Made by a program: the position numbers and the translations under genes
Notes under the pieces: model-generated
What the model was told of the DNA's origin: nothing
What the model saw: only the letters and a program-made list of their open reading frames with translations
Databases searched by the model: none
Assembly: GCA_022749815.1 (NCBI GenBank)
Contig: JAKIWV010000004.1
Coordinates: forward strand, 1-64,000
DNA from: Thermoplasmata archaeon
GTDB taxonomy: Archaea; Thermoplasmatota; Thermoplasmata; Lutacidiplasmatales; UBA184
Direction: 5' to 3'
DNA length: 64,000 nt
Shown: one piece after another, positions 41,695 to 49,981 of the stretch
Position numbering within the stretch: position 1 is the first letter of the stretch
Layout: each line of letters starts with the position of its first letter

Positions 41695-42318
41695 TTAGCC
41701 GGTCTCGCCCGGAGCGACAGGTGGAGGTACCGGTCGGTCGGGAAGCACCGACGGCCCCTCGGTGTCGGAGGCCGGCGCCGGGGCGCCGCCCTCGGCCAGA
41801 GCGGGCAGGCCCAGCTTCTTCGCGAGGAACTCGCGGATCTGGTCGGGCCGGCTCGAGCCGATCCCGAAATACTCGGCGAACCGGGACGTGGTCGTGAGTT
41901 GAAGGGTGGACGCCTTCGGCTCGGCGTGGACGAGGCCAAAGCTCTGAAGCTCCGCGACTTCCGCGTAGGCGCTTTCGCCGACCATCTTGACGAGGACGCT
42001 TTGCAGCATCGGTTGATGGTAGGCGATCAGCGTGAGCGCCTTGAGCGTGCGGGGAGGAATCTCGATCGGTTGGACCGAGTGGACGGACGGGAGGAACTCC
42101 TCACGGACCTGCAAGGCGAAGCGGTCCCCGGCGCGCCGGATCTCGAGGGAGGTCTGACGGTTGGAATACGCCCGGACGAGGTGGCGCAGGGCCCGCTGCA
42201 CGGCTCGGAAATCGGTCTCACCGGCCTTGTCGGTGAGCTCTTTCACGGAGAGCGGTGCGCCCCCGGCGAAGAGGATCGCCTCGAGCTTGAGTTCCAAGGG
42301 GTCGGTCCGGGCGGGCAT
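41695..42318 (-). CDS. scpB: Segregation and condensation protein B
   Basis: The kite subunit of the SMC-ScpAB condensin that organises and segregates chromosomes. The 207-residue protein has tandem winged-helix domains (LELKLEAILFAGGAPLSVKELTDKAG...AVQRALRHLVRAY and RTLKALTLIAYHQPMLQSVLVKMVGESAYAEVAELQSFGLV, split) and a Pro/Ala-rich disordered tail. It follows scpA by 4 bp. Confidence 0.93.
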   Translation of the reverse strand: MPARTDPLELKLEAILFAGGAPLSVKELTDKAGETDFRAVQRALRHLVRAYSNRQTSLEIRRAGDRFALQVREEFLPSVHSVQPIEIPPRTLKALTLIAYHQPMLQSVLVKMVGESAYAEVAELQSFGLVHAEPKASTLQLTTTSRFAEYFGIGSSRPDQIREFLAKKLGLPALAEGGAPAPASDTEGPSVLPDRPVPPPVAPGETG

Positions 42319-42322
42319 TCGT

Positions 42323-43276
42323 TCAGGGCTCCGGAGCGGGGATGGGGCGCTCTTCGGCCGACCGGACGACGAGGATCGGGGTGTCGGCGATCTTTTCCTG
42401 GCGCAGTTCGATCGCCTGGACGCGGGAGAGGTGGAGGGCGGCGAGGAAGACCGCGACGAGCCGGTCCCGGCCCTGCTCGGGTCGCCAGAGGCTCAGCAAG
42501 GGGAACGGTTCTCCGATCGGATGCCCCCGAACGACCTCCCAAAAATCCGCGACATCCCGTTCGGGGATCTCTCCATGGACCAGGATCTCCGGGGGGGATC
42601 GTTGCTCTTCGCGCAACCGCTCCCGCAGTTCCTGCACTCGGAGGGCCCGACGGGCCTCCTGCTCTGCTGCTCCGAACGCGGAGACCAGCTCGAGCAGGGA
42701 GACCGGCCGAGCCTCCTGGTGCCGGACCATGAATTCCAGCGGGGGCGCCTCGGGCGTTTCGAGGACCGCCGCCGTCACGTCCACCGCCTCGGGCGTTGTG
42801 AGGTCTCCGAGGAACCCATCGTCGGGCGGCCCAGCATCGAGCGAAGGGTCCGGGGGGTTCTCCCGGTTGGCGAGGATCTCCCGGGACTGGAGCCACAGAA
42901 TGCTCCAGGCCATGAACACCAACCGGCCCGCGACGGCGAAATCGACCCCGCCGTCGTCCCGGATGCGCTTCAGGTAGAGCTCGGTGAACCGGCCCAAGTC
43001 GATCTCCCAAGGGTCGAACGCTTCGTCGAGCACTAGTTCGAAGAGCATCGCGAGGGCCTTGTCGAAGGGGTCGGCGATGACGACGTGCACGCCCTCCTTG
43101 AGGTCCTGGACGAGGGACATGTACCGGTCGAGGAGCGGGCTTTGCCCGTCCTGCTCGCCGTGGAGGGAACGATGGAAGACGAGGTAATTGAGCACCCGCT
43201 CGGCCGCCTCGCGCGAGACCGCGCCGCTCCCCAGAGGCGCCGGCAGCTCCCGGGCCTCGAACTGGGAGATCGTCAC
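42323..43276 (-). CDS. scpA: Segregation and condensation protein A (kleisin)
   Basis: The kleisin bridging SMC heads, 317 residues. The central signature DPFDKALAMLFELVLDEAFDPWEIDLGRFTELYLKRI and AGRLVFMAWSILWLQSREIL (split) match the ScpA N-terminal kleisin domain. The C-terminal winged helix reads RDRLVAVFLAALHLSRVQAIELRQEKIADTPILV. The N-terminal ~60 residues before the core are longer than usual. ATG 43276 overlaps the smc stop by 4 bp (ATGA). Confidence 0.93.
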   Translation of the reverse strand: MTISQFEARELPAPLGSGAVSREAAERVLNYLVFHRSLHGEQDGQSPLLDRYMSLVQDLKEGVHVVIADPFDKALAMLFELVLDEAFDPWEIDLGRFTELYLKRIRDDGGVDFAVAGRLVFMAWSILWLQSREILANRENPPDPSLDAGPPDDGFLGDLTTPEAVDVTAAVLETPEAPPLEFMVRHQEARPVSLLELVSAFGAAEQEARRALRVQELRERLREEQRSPPEILVHGEIPERDVADFWEVVRGHPIGEPFPLLSLWRPEQGRDRLVAVFLAALHLSRVQAIELRQEKIADTPILVVRSAEERPIPAPEP

Positions 43277-46200
43277 GCCGCTTCCCCCACCGTCGGGGTC
43301 AGGACGGCGTCGCTTCGTTCGCGTTCGTCGGCGTCGACGATCTCATCGAGCCGGAGGCCGACCACGCGGGAACAGCCGTCCCCGTGCATCGTTACCCCAA
43401 AGAGCCGATGGGCAAACTTGAGCGTCACCTTGCGCAGAGAGATGACGACGAACTGAGCTCGCTCGGCGTTCCGCCGGAGCATCCGTCCCAGGTTCTCCGC
43501 GTTCACCGCGTCGAGGGACATGTCGACCTCGTCGAAAACGTAGAGGGGGCTCGGGTCGTAACGCTGTAGGGCGAAGACGAAGGCGAGGCTGGCCAGGGAC
43601 TTCTCGCCGCCGGAAAGTTGTTCGAGCCGGTAGACCTTCTTCCCGGACGGCGACGCGCGGATCAGCAGGCCGGCCTGCAAGGGGTCGTCGGGATTCTCGA
43701 GGACGACCTCCCCCTGGCCTCCGTTCGACAGCTCGAGATAGATGTCGTGGAACCCCTGGTTCACGGCGGACACGACCTCGATCAGCCGGGCCCGCTTCTT
43801 TTTCTCGATCTCGTCGACGAGCTTCTGAAGGTCCCCCCTCTCTCCCCCCAAGCGCTGGACCTCGCCATCGAATTCGTCGAGCCGTTTCTTCTCGCTGTCG
43901 TATTCGTCGAGGGCACGGAGATTGACCGACCCCATCGCCTCGAGCTGGGCGGCCAGTTGGGAGATCGTTCGTTTGAGTTGGTCGACCGGGACGGGTTTGG
44001 CGTCGTCCTCCGCGGTGGCCGGGAATTGCTTCAGGGCCTCTTCGACCTCGGCGAGGGCCTGGCGCGCCTGCGCCAACCGGACCTCTTCGTGCTGTTGGAG
44101 TGCGGTCTGGGTTTCGGCCTGGCCGCTGGCCTTTGTCAACTGCTCCGCCACCCGGAGGCGCTCGGTCTCGAGTTTGGTCTTCTGCGCGTAGAGTTCCTGA
44201 GCCGCGGCGGTCAGCTTGATTTCGACTGTCCGGAGGGCATCGAGCGACGCCTTGGCCTGGTCGCGCTCGGATTGGACGGAGGCGACGAGCTTCTGCTTCT
44301 CGCCGCGCTCCTCCTCGAGCTGTTTGAGCTCGTCGCGACGGGCGGTCAGCTGGACTCGGGCTGCCTTCAAGGAGGCGCGGGTGGCGGCCAGGTCGCGTTC
44401 GACCCGTACCCGGTCCTCCTCGGCTTTCTGGATCGTCTCCTGGAGGGCGCGGATCTTCTCCGAGATGGTCCCCGGCATGTGGCCAAGGTAGTCTTCTTGG
44501 AGTTTTTGGTGTCCGACCTTGAGGGAAGCGACTTCGGTCTCGACGGTCTGCACGGCCGCCTCTTCCTTCGCGAGCCGGGCCGTCGCCCCGACGACGGACT
44601 TCTCGGCTTCCTCGGAGCGCGCGCGGGCCTCCCGGAGGCGCTCCCGTGCCTCCTCGAGCTGGGCGGTGAGAACCTTCAAGGCGCCCGCCTGCGATTCGTC
44701 CTGGCCGGCGCGTCGACCCAGCTCTTCGGCGAGCGTGCGAATCTGCGTGGTCAGTGCGGCCAGCTCGACTCGAATCCTCGCCTCGGCGTCGCTCTTCGCC
44801 CGAAGTTCCGCGCCGAGACGCTTCAATTCTGCAGCGCTGTCCGGGCCGCTCCGTCCTGCGGAGTCCGTGTACCCGCCGGTAATGGCGCCCGTCGACTCAA
44901 TGAGGTCTCCTTGGAGGGTCACCAGTCGCACCCCGCCCATCTGACCACGAGCCCCCGCGAGGTCCTGCATGACGACCGTTTCACCGAAGACGTACCAGAA
45001 CGCTGGGCGTAGGGCCTCGTCGAATTTTACGAGGTCGAGAGCGAATCCCACGGCTCCCGTTGATCTCGCGGCGATCAGCGATCTGCCGTGGGGACGACCT
45101 GGGAGCATTTTGTTGAGCGGTAAGAACGTCGCGCGGCCGCGCTTTTCATCCCGGAGCAGTTTGATGCATTGCTCGGCCACCGCGTCGGACTCGACGACGA
45201 GGGCTTGGAAGCGGGCGCCCGCGGCGACTGTGAGGGCGGTCTGGTGCTTGGGCTCGTACTCTCCAAGCTCTTCGACCGTGCCCCGGATTCCGATTATTTT
45301 CCCTAAATTGCGCTGCGAGAGTAGGAAGTCTACGGCCGCCGCAGGAGATGCGTTGGCCCCGGGTCGTGTCACCGCTTTGAGGCGGGCGTCCAGCGCGAGG
45401 TATCGACGGTTCAGCTCCTGAACCTCTCGGCCCAGCGACTCCGCGTCCTCTGTGGACCGTTTCTCTTTCGCCTTGAGATCGAGGAACTGTTGCTGAAGCT
45501 GAGCCGTAGTCGAGCCCCCCGACGTATGGCCCGGACGGGACTGCCTGATCCGGAGCTCCAGGTCGCGGACCTCTACGCTTCGGCTCTCGAGGTCATCCTC
45601 CGCTCGAGCCTTCTCTTGCTCCGCGGTGGCGAGGATGCCCCGGGTGCCCTCCCGGAGACGGATGGCCGCTTGCCAAGCCGACTCGCGTTGTTCAAGCCTC
45701 TTCTGACCGACGAGAGTCTGCTTGCGGATCTCGAGGAGTTTTCCGCGGGAACTATCCGTCTGTCCCGTGATGGTCTCCAGCGACTTCCGCCCCGCGCCAA
45801 GATTACCCGTTACACCGGAGAGTTCGCCCGCGAGGGACTTCTCCTGGACGGCCAGCTGGGTCGCCTCCTTCTCCGCGCGTTGGAGTTCGGGGGCTAGGAC
45901 GGCCGCTTTCTGTTTGAGCTGGGCGAGGTCTTCTTCAGTGGAACGAAACCGTTCCTCAAGAGTTGCGAAGGCCATGCGTCGACCGTCCAGCTCGGTCTTG
46001 AACTTCTGAGCGTCGTCGCCCGATCGACGGGCGATCTCCGACTCGAGCTCGGAGATCTTTCCCGCGAGCTGGTCACGCTGCCCCTCGAGCCGCGCCAGGT
46101 CGGCACGGAACTTCGTGATCTGATCGGTGATCTTCTTGAGCTGGCCCTCACACGTTTCGACTTCCTGTCGAGCCATCAGGGCGCCGGCCCGCGCGAGACG

Positions 46201-46899
46201 AGCTTCTGCGTGTCGTTTCTCGTCTTGGGCTTGTTTGTATTGAATCGCTTGGACCCGTTGGCCCTCGAGGGCTTGGAGGCGGGCCCGGATCTCCGTGAGG
46301 AGAGTGCCGATGCGATCGAGATTCTGCTCGAGCTCCATGCGACGGGAAGCCGCCCTCTCGAGCTCTTCGTCGTAGTGAGAGATGCCGGCCAACCGCTCTA
46401 CCAGGCCGCGGCGGGGGACCGGGCCCATGCTCACGATGCGGTTGACGTCCCCCTGCTGGACGATGTTGTACCCGTCCCCGGAGAGGCGGGCGTGGGAGAG
46501 GATGTTGTCAAGCTCCCCCTGGGTCGACCGGTGTCCGTTGACGTAGAAGTACGAATAGTACCCTTCCGGATCCGACGGCGCGATCTTGACATACCGCGAC
46601 AGCTCGACCTCGTCGGAGTCGACCGGCAGCATTCGATCTCGGTTGTCAAACTGGAGAGCGACCTCGCAATCGGTCGCGGCCTTCTTGGAGCTTCCCCCGT
46701 TGAACAGGAGATGGGTCAGGCGGTCCGCCCGTAGCGCCTTGGAGCTAGTCGGTCCCAGCACGAACAGGACCGCGTCGGCGATGTTGGACTTGCCCATTCC
46801 GTTCGGGCCAGCGATCCCGGTGAACCCGGGGGCAAACGGGATCTCGGTGACGCCAGAAAAGGACTTGAAGTTCCGCGTGCGGATCCGCTTGAGGTGCAT
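43273..46899 (-). CDS. smc: Chromosome segregation ATPase SMC
   Basis: The condensin ATPase, 1208 residues, complete. Walker A lies in GFTGIAGPNGMGKSNIADAVLFVLG (residues about 28-52); then a coiled coil, the hinge domain around residues 525-680 (GIRGTVEELGEYEPKHQTALTVAAG...VRLVTLQGDLIESTGAITGG), the returning coil, the ABC signature LSGGEKSLASLAFVFAL and Walker B PLYVFDEVDMSLD. The smc-scpA-scpB order with 4-bp overlaps gives the whole complex from one transcript. The promoter TATA is about 100 bp upstream, leaving a leader with a palindrome. Confidence 0.97.
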   Translation of the reverse strand: MHLKRIRTRNFKSFSGVTEIPFAPGFTGIAGPNGMGKSNIADAVLFVLGPTSSKALRADRLTHLLFNGGSSKKAATDCEVALQFDNRDRMLPVDSDEVELSRYVKIAPSDPEGYYSYFYVNGHRSTQGELDNILSHARLSGDGYNIVQQGDVNRIVSMGPVPRRGLVERLAGISHYDEELERAASRRMELEQNLDRIGTLLTEIRARLQALEGQRVQAIQYKQAQDEKRHAEARLARAGALMARQEVETCEGQLKKITDQITKFRADLARLEGQRDQLAGKISELESEIARRSGDDAQKFKTELDGRRMAFATLEERFRSTEEDLAQLKQKAAVLAPELQRAEKEATQLAVQEKSLAGELSGVTGNLGAGRKSLETITGQTDSSRGKLLEIRKQTLVGQKRLEQRESAWQAAIRLREGTRGILATAEQEKARAEDDLESRSVEVRDLELRIRQSRPGHTSGGSTTAQLQQQFLDLKAKEKRSTEDAESLGREVQELNRRYLALDARLKAVTRPGANASPAAAVDFLLSQRNLGKIIGIRGTVEELGEYEPKHQTALTVAAGARFQALVVESDAVAEQCIKLLRDEKRGRATFLPLNKMLPGRPHGRSLIAARSTGAVGFALDLVKFDEALRPAFWYVFGETVVMQDLAGARGQMGGVRLVTLQGDLIESTGAITGGYTDSAGRSGPDSAAELKRLGAELRAKSDAEARIRVELAALTTQIRTLAEELGRRAGQDESQAGALKVLTAQLEEARERLREARARSEEAEKSVVGATARLAKEEAAVQTVETEVASLKVGHQKLQEDYLGHMPGTISEKIRALQETIQKAEEDRVRVERDLAATRASLKAARVQLTARRDELKQLEEERGEKQKLVASVQSERDQAKASLDALRTVEIKLTAAAQELYAQKTKLETERLRVAEQLTKASGQAETQTALQQHEEVRLAQARQALAEVEEALKQFPATAEDDAKPVPVDQLKRTISQLAAQLEAMGSVNLRALDEYDSEKKRLDEFDGEVQRLGGERGDLQKLVDEIEKKKRARLIEVVSAVNQGFHDIYLELSNGGQGEVVLENPDDPLQAGLLIRASPSGKKVYRLEQLSGGEKSLASLAFVFALQRYDPSPLYVFDEVDMSLDAVNAENLGRMLRRNAERAQFVVISLRKVTLKFAHRLFGVTMHGDGCSRVVGLRLDEIVDADERERSDAVLTPTVGEAA

Positions 46900-46958
46900 C
46901 GAGAGCTCACCCTACCCGCGAAATCGCCCCATTTGTCTTCGGCCTGACCGCCGTTTGT

Positions 46959-46972
46959 CTGACAGATGTCAG
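46959..46972. promoter_or_regulatory. Palindrome in the smc leader, candidate operator
   Basis: CTGACAGATGTCAG has perfect 6-bp arms around GA. It lies about 26-39 bp downstream of the smc TATA element on the minus strand, at the expected transcription start, a typical position for an archaeal repressor site. Confidence 0.4.
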
Positions 46973-46997
46973 CAAAAAATGCCAACCCTGTCTGCCC

Positions 46998-47005
46998 TAT
47001 TTAAC
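46998..47005 (-). promoter_or_regulatory. TATA box of smc-scpA-scpB
   Basis: Minus-strand GTTAAATA is the strongest TATA-like element upstream of smc. It predicts a start near 46972 and an untranslated leader of about 70 nt. Confidence 0.5.
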
Positions 47006-47010
47006 CGTAT

Positions 47011-47027
47011 TCGCGCTCGGGAAATGT
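47011..47027 (+). repeat. 17-bp direct repeat, left copy
   Basis: TCGCGCTCGGGAAATGT, repeated identically at 49552-49568 in the same orientation. The pair brackets the accessory patch with the AbrB-like gene, the transposase and a membrane protein. Confidence 0.6.
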
Positions 47028-47181
47028 TCGAATTCGGGTGGTGAAACCCTGTCCGGGTTCGGGTGTTCAGGAACGGGTGGCGCCAACGTGCTCCAACGGC
47101 GAGGACGGGGAAGTGCGCTACGCCGGAATGTCCGGACTCGGATGTCTGACAGGGCTCTTCTCTGGAGCCCGACGGTGTGGC

Positions 47182-47352
47182 TCAGCTCTTGGTTCGAAGC
47201 CGGATTTGGAGCGTTTCTCCTCGAACAACGGCGATGAGCTCGGAACCTACGATCCACCCAAGCTTCTGGATGTCAGACGGATGGACCTGCACCGTCCAGC
47301 GGTAGTAGTCTTTTCCCTTGTATGTTCGGCTCTTGGTTCGTTTGAGCTTCAT
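47182..47352 (-). CDS. AbrB/SpoVT-like small DNA-binding protein, 56 aa
   Basis: Reads MKLKRTKSRTYKGKDYYRWT, then VQVHPSDIQKLGWIVGSELI and AVVRGETLQIRLRTKS. The sequence V-x-V-P/H-x-D-I-x-K-L-G-x-x-x-G-x-x-L is the swapped-hairpin AbrB fold used by archaeal and bacterial transition-state regulators and antitoxins. No partner toxin is adjacent. A palindrome directly before its start suggests autoregulation. Confidence 0.65.
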   Translation of the reverse strand: MKLKRTKSRTYKGKDYYRWTVQVHPSDIQKLGWIVGSELIAVVRGETLQIRLRTKS

Positions 47353-47359
47353 TCGCTTT

Positions 47360-47380
47360 CTCTGAACTCATCGTTCAGAG
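47360..47380. promoter_or_regulatory. Inverted-repeat operator upstream of the AbrB-like gene
   Basis: Perfect 8-bp arms CTCTGAAC and GTTCAGAG separated by TCATC, 8 bp from the ATG at 47352. A/T-rich TTAATTACTTAATG-like sequence (about 47390-47403) on the minus strand would place the transcription start inside the inverted repeat. Confidence 0.5.
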
Positions 47381-47436
47381 CTCTACATCGCATTAAGTAA
47401 TTAGAACCCTAATTTCCGAAGTGGATTAGGAGTCTA

Positions 47437-48603
47437 ATGGAGGCAACGACAGCGGCGCCGTGGCCGGATTCGAGGACACCGGCTCTCGCCATCTTCGCTC
47501 GAGGTGACCAGATCGAGACCATGTCTCCGAGTTTGTATTTCGTTCGTTCGCAGAGTCGGCCGGATAGGAAGTACCAGGTGCAAGCACGACGCGATCGTTG
47601 GTCTTGCACCTGTGCTTTCTTTCGGAGCACCAGTCGTCGATGCATCCACATTCTCTCGGTCCGGTTGAGGGATGGCCTGAGAGAACGGGACCGACCTCGC
47701 CCATCGCGTCTGGAGTGTTCCAAATGCAGATCCCAGGATGTGATTGGATACGGGAATCGGCGAAACAAGACCGGAATCATTTCGAGATACCTGTGCAAGA
47801 CTTGTGGACACCGATTCGTTGCGCGGGAGGGATTTGAGAAACGTCGATCCGACCCGGAAAAGATTGCGCTGGCCTTAGACCTCTACTTTCGAGGACTTTC
47901 GCTTCGTAAGGTCGCGGATCACTTCGACCAAGCCCACGGTCTCAAGCTTTCCCCTTCGACAATCTACGATTGGATCCGGCGATACTCGGCGCTCGCCGCC
48001 AAGTGGATGAACGCGATGCCGGCCCGTACCGGCGAGCGCTGGCATATCGACGAGACAGTGATCAACACGGACGGAACACCTCAATATCTGTGGAATGTCA
48101 TGGATGCCGACTCAAGATTTCTGATGGCGACTCACGTCAGCCACCTTCGGGGTCTCTCGGACACCCGCGCAATCCTGAGAAAGGCGAAGGCGGCAACTCC
48201 GGACCGGCCGACGGAAGTCTATACCGACGGCATGAGGTCCTATCCGAAGGCCATCGGCCGAGAACTTGCGTACCGCTCCCGCTCTGGCTTGGTGAACCCC
48301 CACATCCGGGTTCCCTCGATTCGCAGCAAGACGTCGAACAACCTGATCGAGCGCCTGCACGGGACCGAGAAGGACCGAATCCGGGTGATGCGTGGTTTCA
48401 ATGGAAAACGGACGGCAGCCACTCTGATGGAAGGCTTCCGCGTCCACTACAACATGGTCCAGCCTCACCGATCCTTAGGCACGACCCCAGGGATCGCTGC
48501 AGGATTGCCTGACGTAGGGGGATTCCGGTGGAGGGAGATCCTGAAGCAAGCCACTCGTCGTGTTCCCAGCGGCCAAGTGGAGCTCGTGTTCGTAATCGAG
48601 TGA
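47437..48603 (+). CDS. DDE transposase, IS6/IS240-like, with SWIM-type and zinc-ribbon fingers
   Basis: A 388-residue transposase. The N-terminus carries a SWIM-like CTCAFFRSTSRRCIH motif and then a zinc ribbon CSKCRSQDVIGYG...YLCKTCGHRFV. A helix-turn-helix follows (ALDLYFRGLSLRKVADHF). The catalytic core has D in RWHIDETVI, D in VYTDGMRSYPKAI and E in NNLIERLHGTEKDR, so the DDE triad is intact. Convincing terminal inverted repeats were not found: a short imperfect pair (GGATTAGGAGTCT near 47424 and GAGAGTCCAATCC near 48604) lies at the gene edges. An alternative start is ATG 47521. Confidence 0.85.
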   Translation: MEATTAAPWPDSRTPALAIFARGDQIETMSPSLYFVRSQSRPDRKYQVQARRDRWSCTCAFFRSTSRRCIHILSVRLRDGLRERDRPRPSRLECSKCRSQDVIGYGNRRNKTGIISRYLCKTCGHRFVAREGFEKRRSDPEKIALALDLYFRGLSLRKVADHFDQAHGLKLSPSTIYDWIRRYSALAAKWMNAMPARTGERWHIDETVINTDGTPQYLWNVMDADSRFLMATHVSHLRGLSDTRAILRKAKAATPDRPTEVYTDGMRSYPKAIGRELAYRSRSGLVNPHIRVPSIRSKTSNNLIERLHGTEKDRIRVMRGFNGKRTAATLMEGFRVHYNMVQPHRSLGTTPGIAAGLPDVGGFRWREILKQATRRVPSGQVELVFVIE

Positions 48604-48795
48604 GAGTCCAATCCGAGGTCAAATCGGGGCCCACCGATCGATGACGGACATCCGACGTTATACAAGTGCAGTCTAGGCCCACAGGACCTATCGGGCGTGG
48701 GGCCCTTCTGCTCATTGCTGCAGGCAGTCGCCGTTCGTGCAAGAACGAACCGTGATTCTCATCATCTGTTGCGACTTCGACCTCGACCTAGCCTG
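48604..48795. other. Intergenic after the transposase
   Basis: About 190 bp. It begins with the possible right edge of the insertion sequence. No gene seen; a frame open from 48697 leads into the membrane protein but has no coherent N-terminal content. Confidence 0.4.
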
Positions 48796-49359
48796 ATGTC
48801 GCTCGGGGCGCCCCTAGTGGACCAACGGCTCCATCGTGCGGCGGCCTGGGCCCCCCTCGCGCTCAACGCCGGGGGATTTGCATACCTCCTGTTCGTGGCA
48901 TTCGCGCCGCCCTTTGGCGATTCGACCACACCTACCACAGTCCAGGCAGAACTCGCGCTGTGGGGGGCCATCTTGGTCCTTGCCTACCTAGTCACCTTCC
49001 TCGAGTTCCGCCACACCGTCCTCACCCCGAGTCCCTATGGAACGGCCCTTCGACGGGTTCCGGGGAACCGTCTTGCGGTTGTCTCGGCGATAATGCTCGC
49101 CGTCGCCTTCATTCTCATCGAACTGCTCGTGCTCTTCCCTATTCATCCCCCGCAGTGCGACGGCCACACCGCATGCTATGTCCCCAACACACTCCCATTC
49201 ACATTCGGACTCCTCACCCCCCTCCAGCTGTTCACGTTGGATTCCGCCATTATCCTGTTCGGTATCGTCCTCCTAGCCTTTGCGATTTGGAAGCATGGGG
49301 TTGGGCACATTCGACCGGACAAGGCCGAGCCGGTGATGGTCACGAGTCGCGGCGGGTAG
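48796..49359 (+). CDS. Four-helix membrane protein
   Basis: From ATG 48796 (MSLGAPLVDQRLHRAAAWAP) 187 residues with four hydrophobic helices: LALNAGGFAYLLFVAFAP, LALWGAILVLAYLVTFLEF, RLAVVSAIMLAVAFILIELLVLF and LDSAIILFGIVLLAFAIW. A Cys pair in the external loop between helices 3 and 4 (PPQCDGHTACYVP) may form a disulfide. Family not recognised. Confidence 0.6.
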   Translation: MSLGAPLVDQRLHRAAAWAPLALNAGGFAYLLFVAFAPPFGDSTTPTTVQAELALWGAILVLAYLVTFLEFRHTVLTPSPYGTALRRVPGNRLAVVSAIMLAVAFILIELLVLFPIHPPQCDGHTACYVPNTLPFTFGLLTPLQLFTLDSAIILFGIVLLAFAIWKHGVGHIRPDKAEPVMVTSRGG

Positions 49360-49360
49360 A

Positions 49361-49392
49361 AGCAAGGTCGGGGGGGCCTCCCCCCACTTGCT
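49361..49392 (+). terminator. Strong hairpin just after the membrane-protein gene
   Basis: Arms AGCAAG and CTTGCT enclose a second stem of six or seven G against six C, starting 2 bp after the stop codon. It could terminate transcription or protect the 3' end. No T-run follows. Confidence 0.4.
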
Positions 49393-49686
49393 CGCCGGTT
49401 CCTGCCCCGAGCGCAGGTCCCCCCAGTCCCTAGTCAACGATCGCGCCTTGACGGTAGGACACCACAGGGGCCGCCTTCGGCGGCCCCCACCACCCGACGT
49501 TGCATAGCACTTCGATCCCGGCCGGATACCACCCGATTTCTGGACAGAACCTCGCGCTCGGGAAATGTGAATAGTTGCCGGTCCCTCGCAAGCCGTTTTC
49601 GGCAATCCAGTGGCTGACCCGAGCCCTTGATCACGGCCTGTGGTTCAGGCGCAACTCATTTGAGATGGCGGTCTGGTGACTGATTC
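49393..49686. other. Non-coding stretch with a GC hairpin and the right 17-bp repeat
   Basis: Holds a perfect 9-bp stem with a TTC loop (49467-49487, arms GGGGCCGCC and GGCGGCCCC) and the repeat copy at 49552-49568. No coding frame is convincing. The structure density would allow a non-coding RNA, but no known family core was seen. Confidence 0.4.
49552..49568 (+). repeat. 17-bp direct repeat, right copy
   Basis: TCGCGCTCGGGAAATGT, identical to 47011-47027, 2541 bp away. Possible remnant of an integration or duplication event, or a shared binding site. Confidence 0.6.
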
Positions 49687-49923
49687 GTGGCTGAGTTCGC
49701 GCGTGCCGACGGAGCCGACTCCGCTGAGAAGGTCTCGCTTTCGATCCCTTGGATCGTCGGAGCCGCGGTCCTTTGCGGCGTGGGCCTGTTCCTCGTGCTT
49801 AACGCGGTGATCGAATTGGCGGGCGGGCTCACGAATTGGCTTTGGTGGGTGGGGATTCTTCCCCTGACGCTTGGATTCCTCATGCTGCTGAACCCCAGGG
49901 CGGGTCCCCAAGGCCCTCACTAG
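49687..49923 (+). CDS. Two-helix small membrane protein
   Basis: A 78-residue protein with helices IPWIVGAAVLCGVGLFLVLNAVI and LWWVGILPLTLGFLMLL and a short polar N-terminus. Start is GTG 49687. Lies 58 bp before the IPK gene on the same strand. Unknown function. Confidence 0.5.
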   Translation: MAEFARADGADSAEKVSLSIPWIVGAAVLCGVGLFLVLNAVIELAGGLTNWLWWVGILPLTLGFLMLLNPRAGPQGPH

Positions 49924-49981
49924 CCGGAGCCACGTTTTCCGGCCCAAGGACTAATGGCCTTTGGCCGGAATAGCCGGTCGC

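Noticed and set aside
46956-47152. TGTCTGACAG occurring at 46956 and 47143
   Set aside because: A 10-bp match between nearby sites is too short to call a repeat element. Only the palindrome in the smc leader was kept.
47424-48616. Terminal inverted repeats of the insertion sequence
   Set aside because: The best pair (GGATTAGGAGTCT and GAGAGTCCAATCC) has a gap and a mismatch and abuts the coding region. No target duplication could be found.
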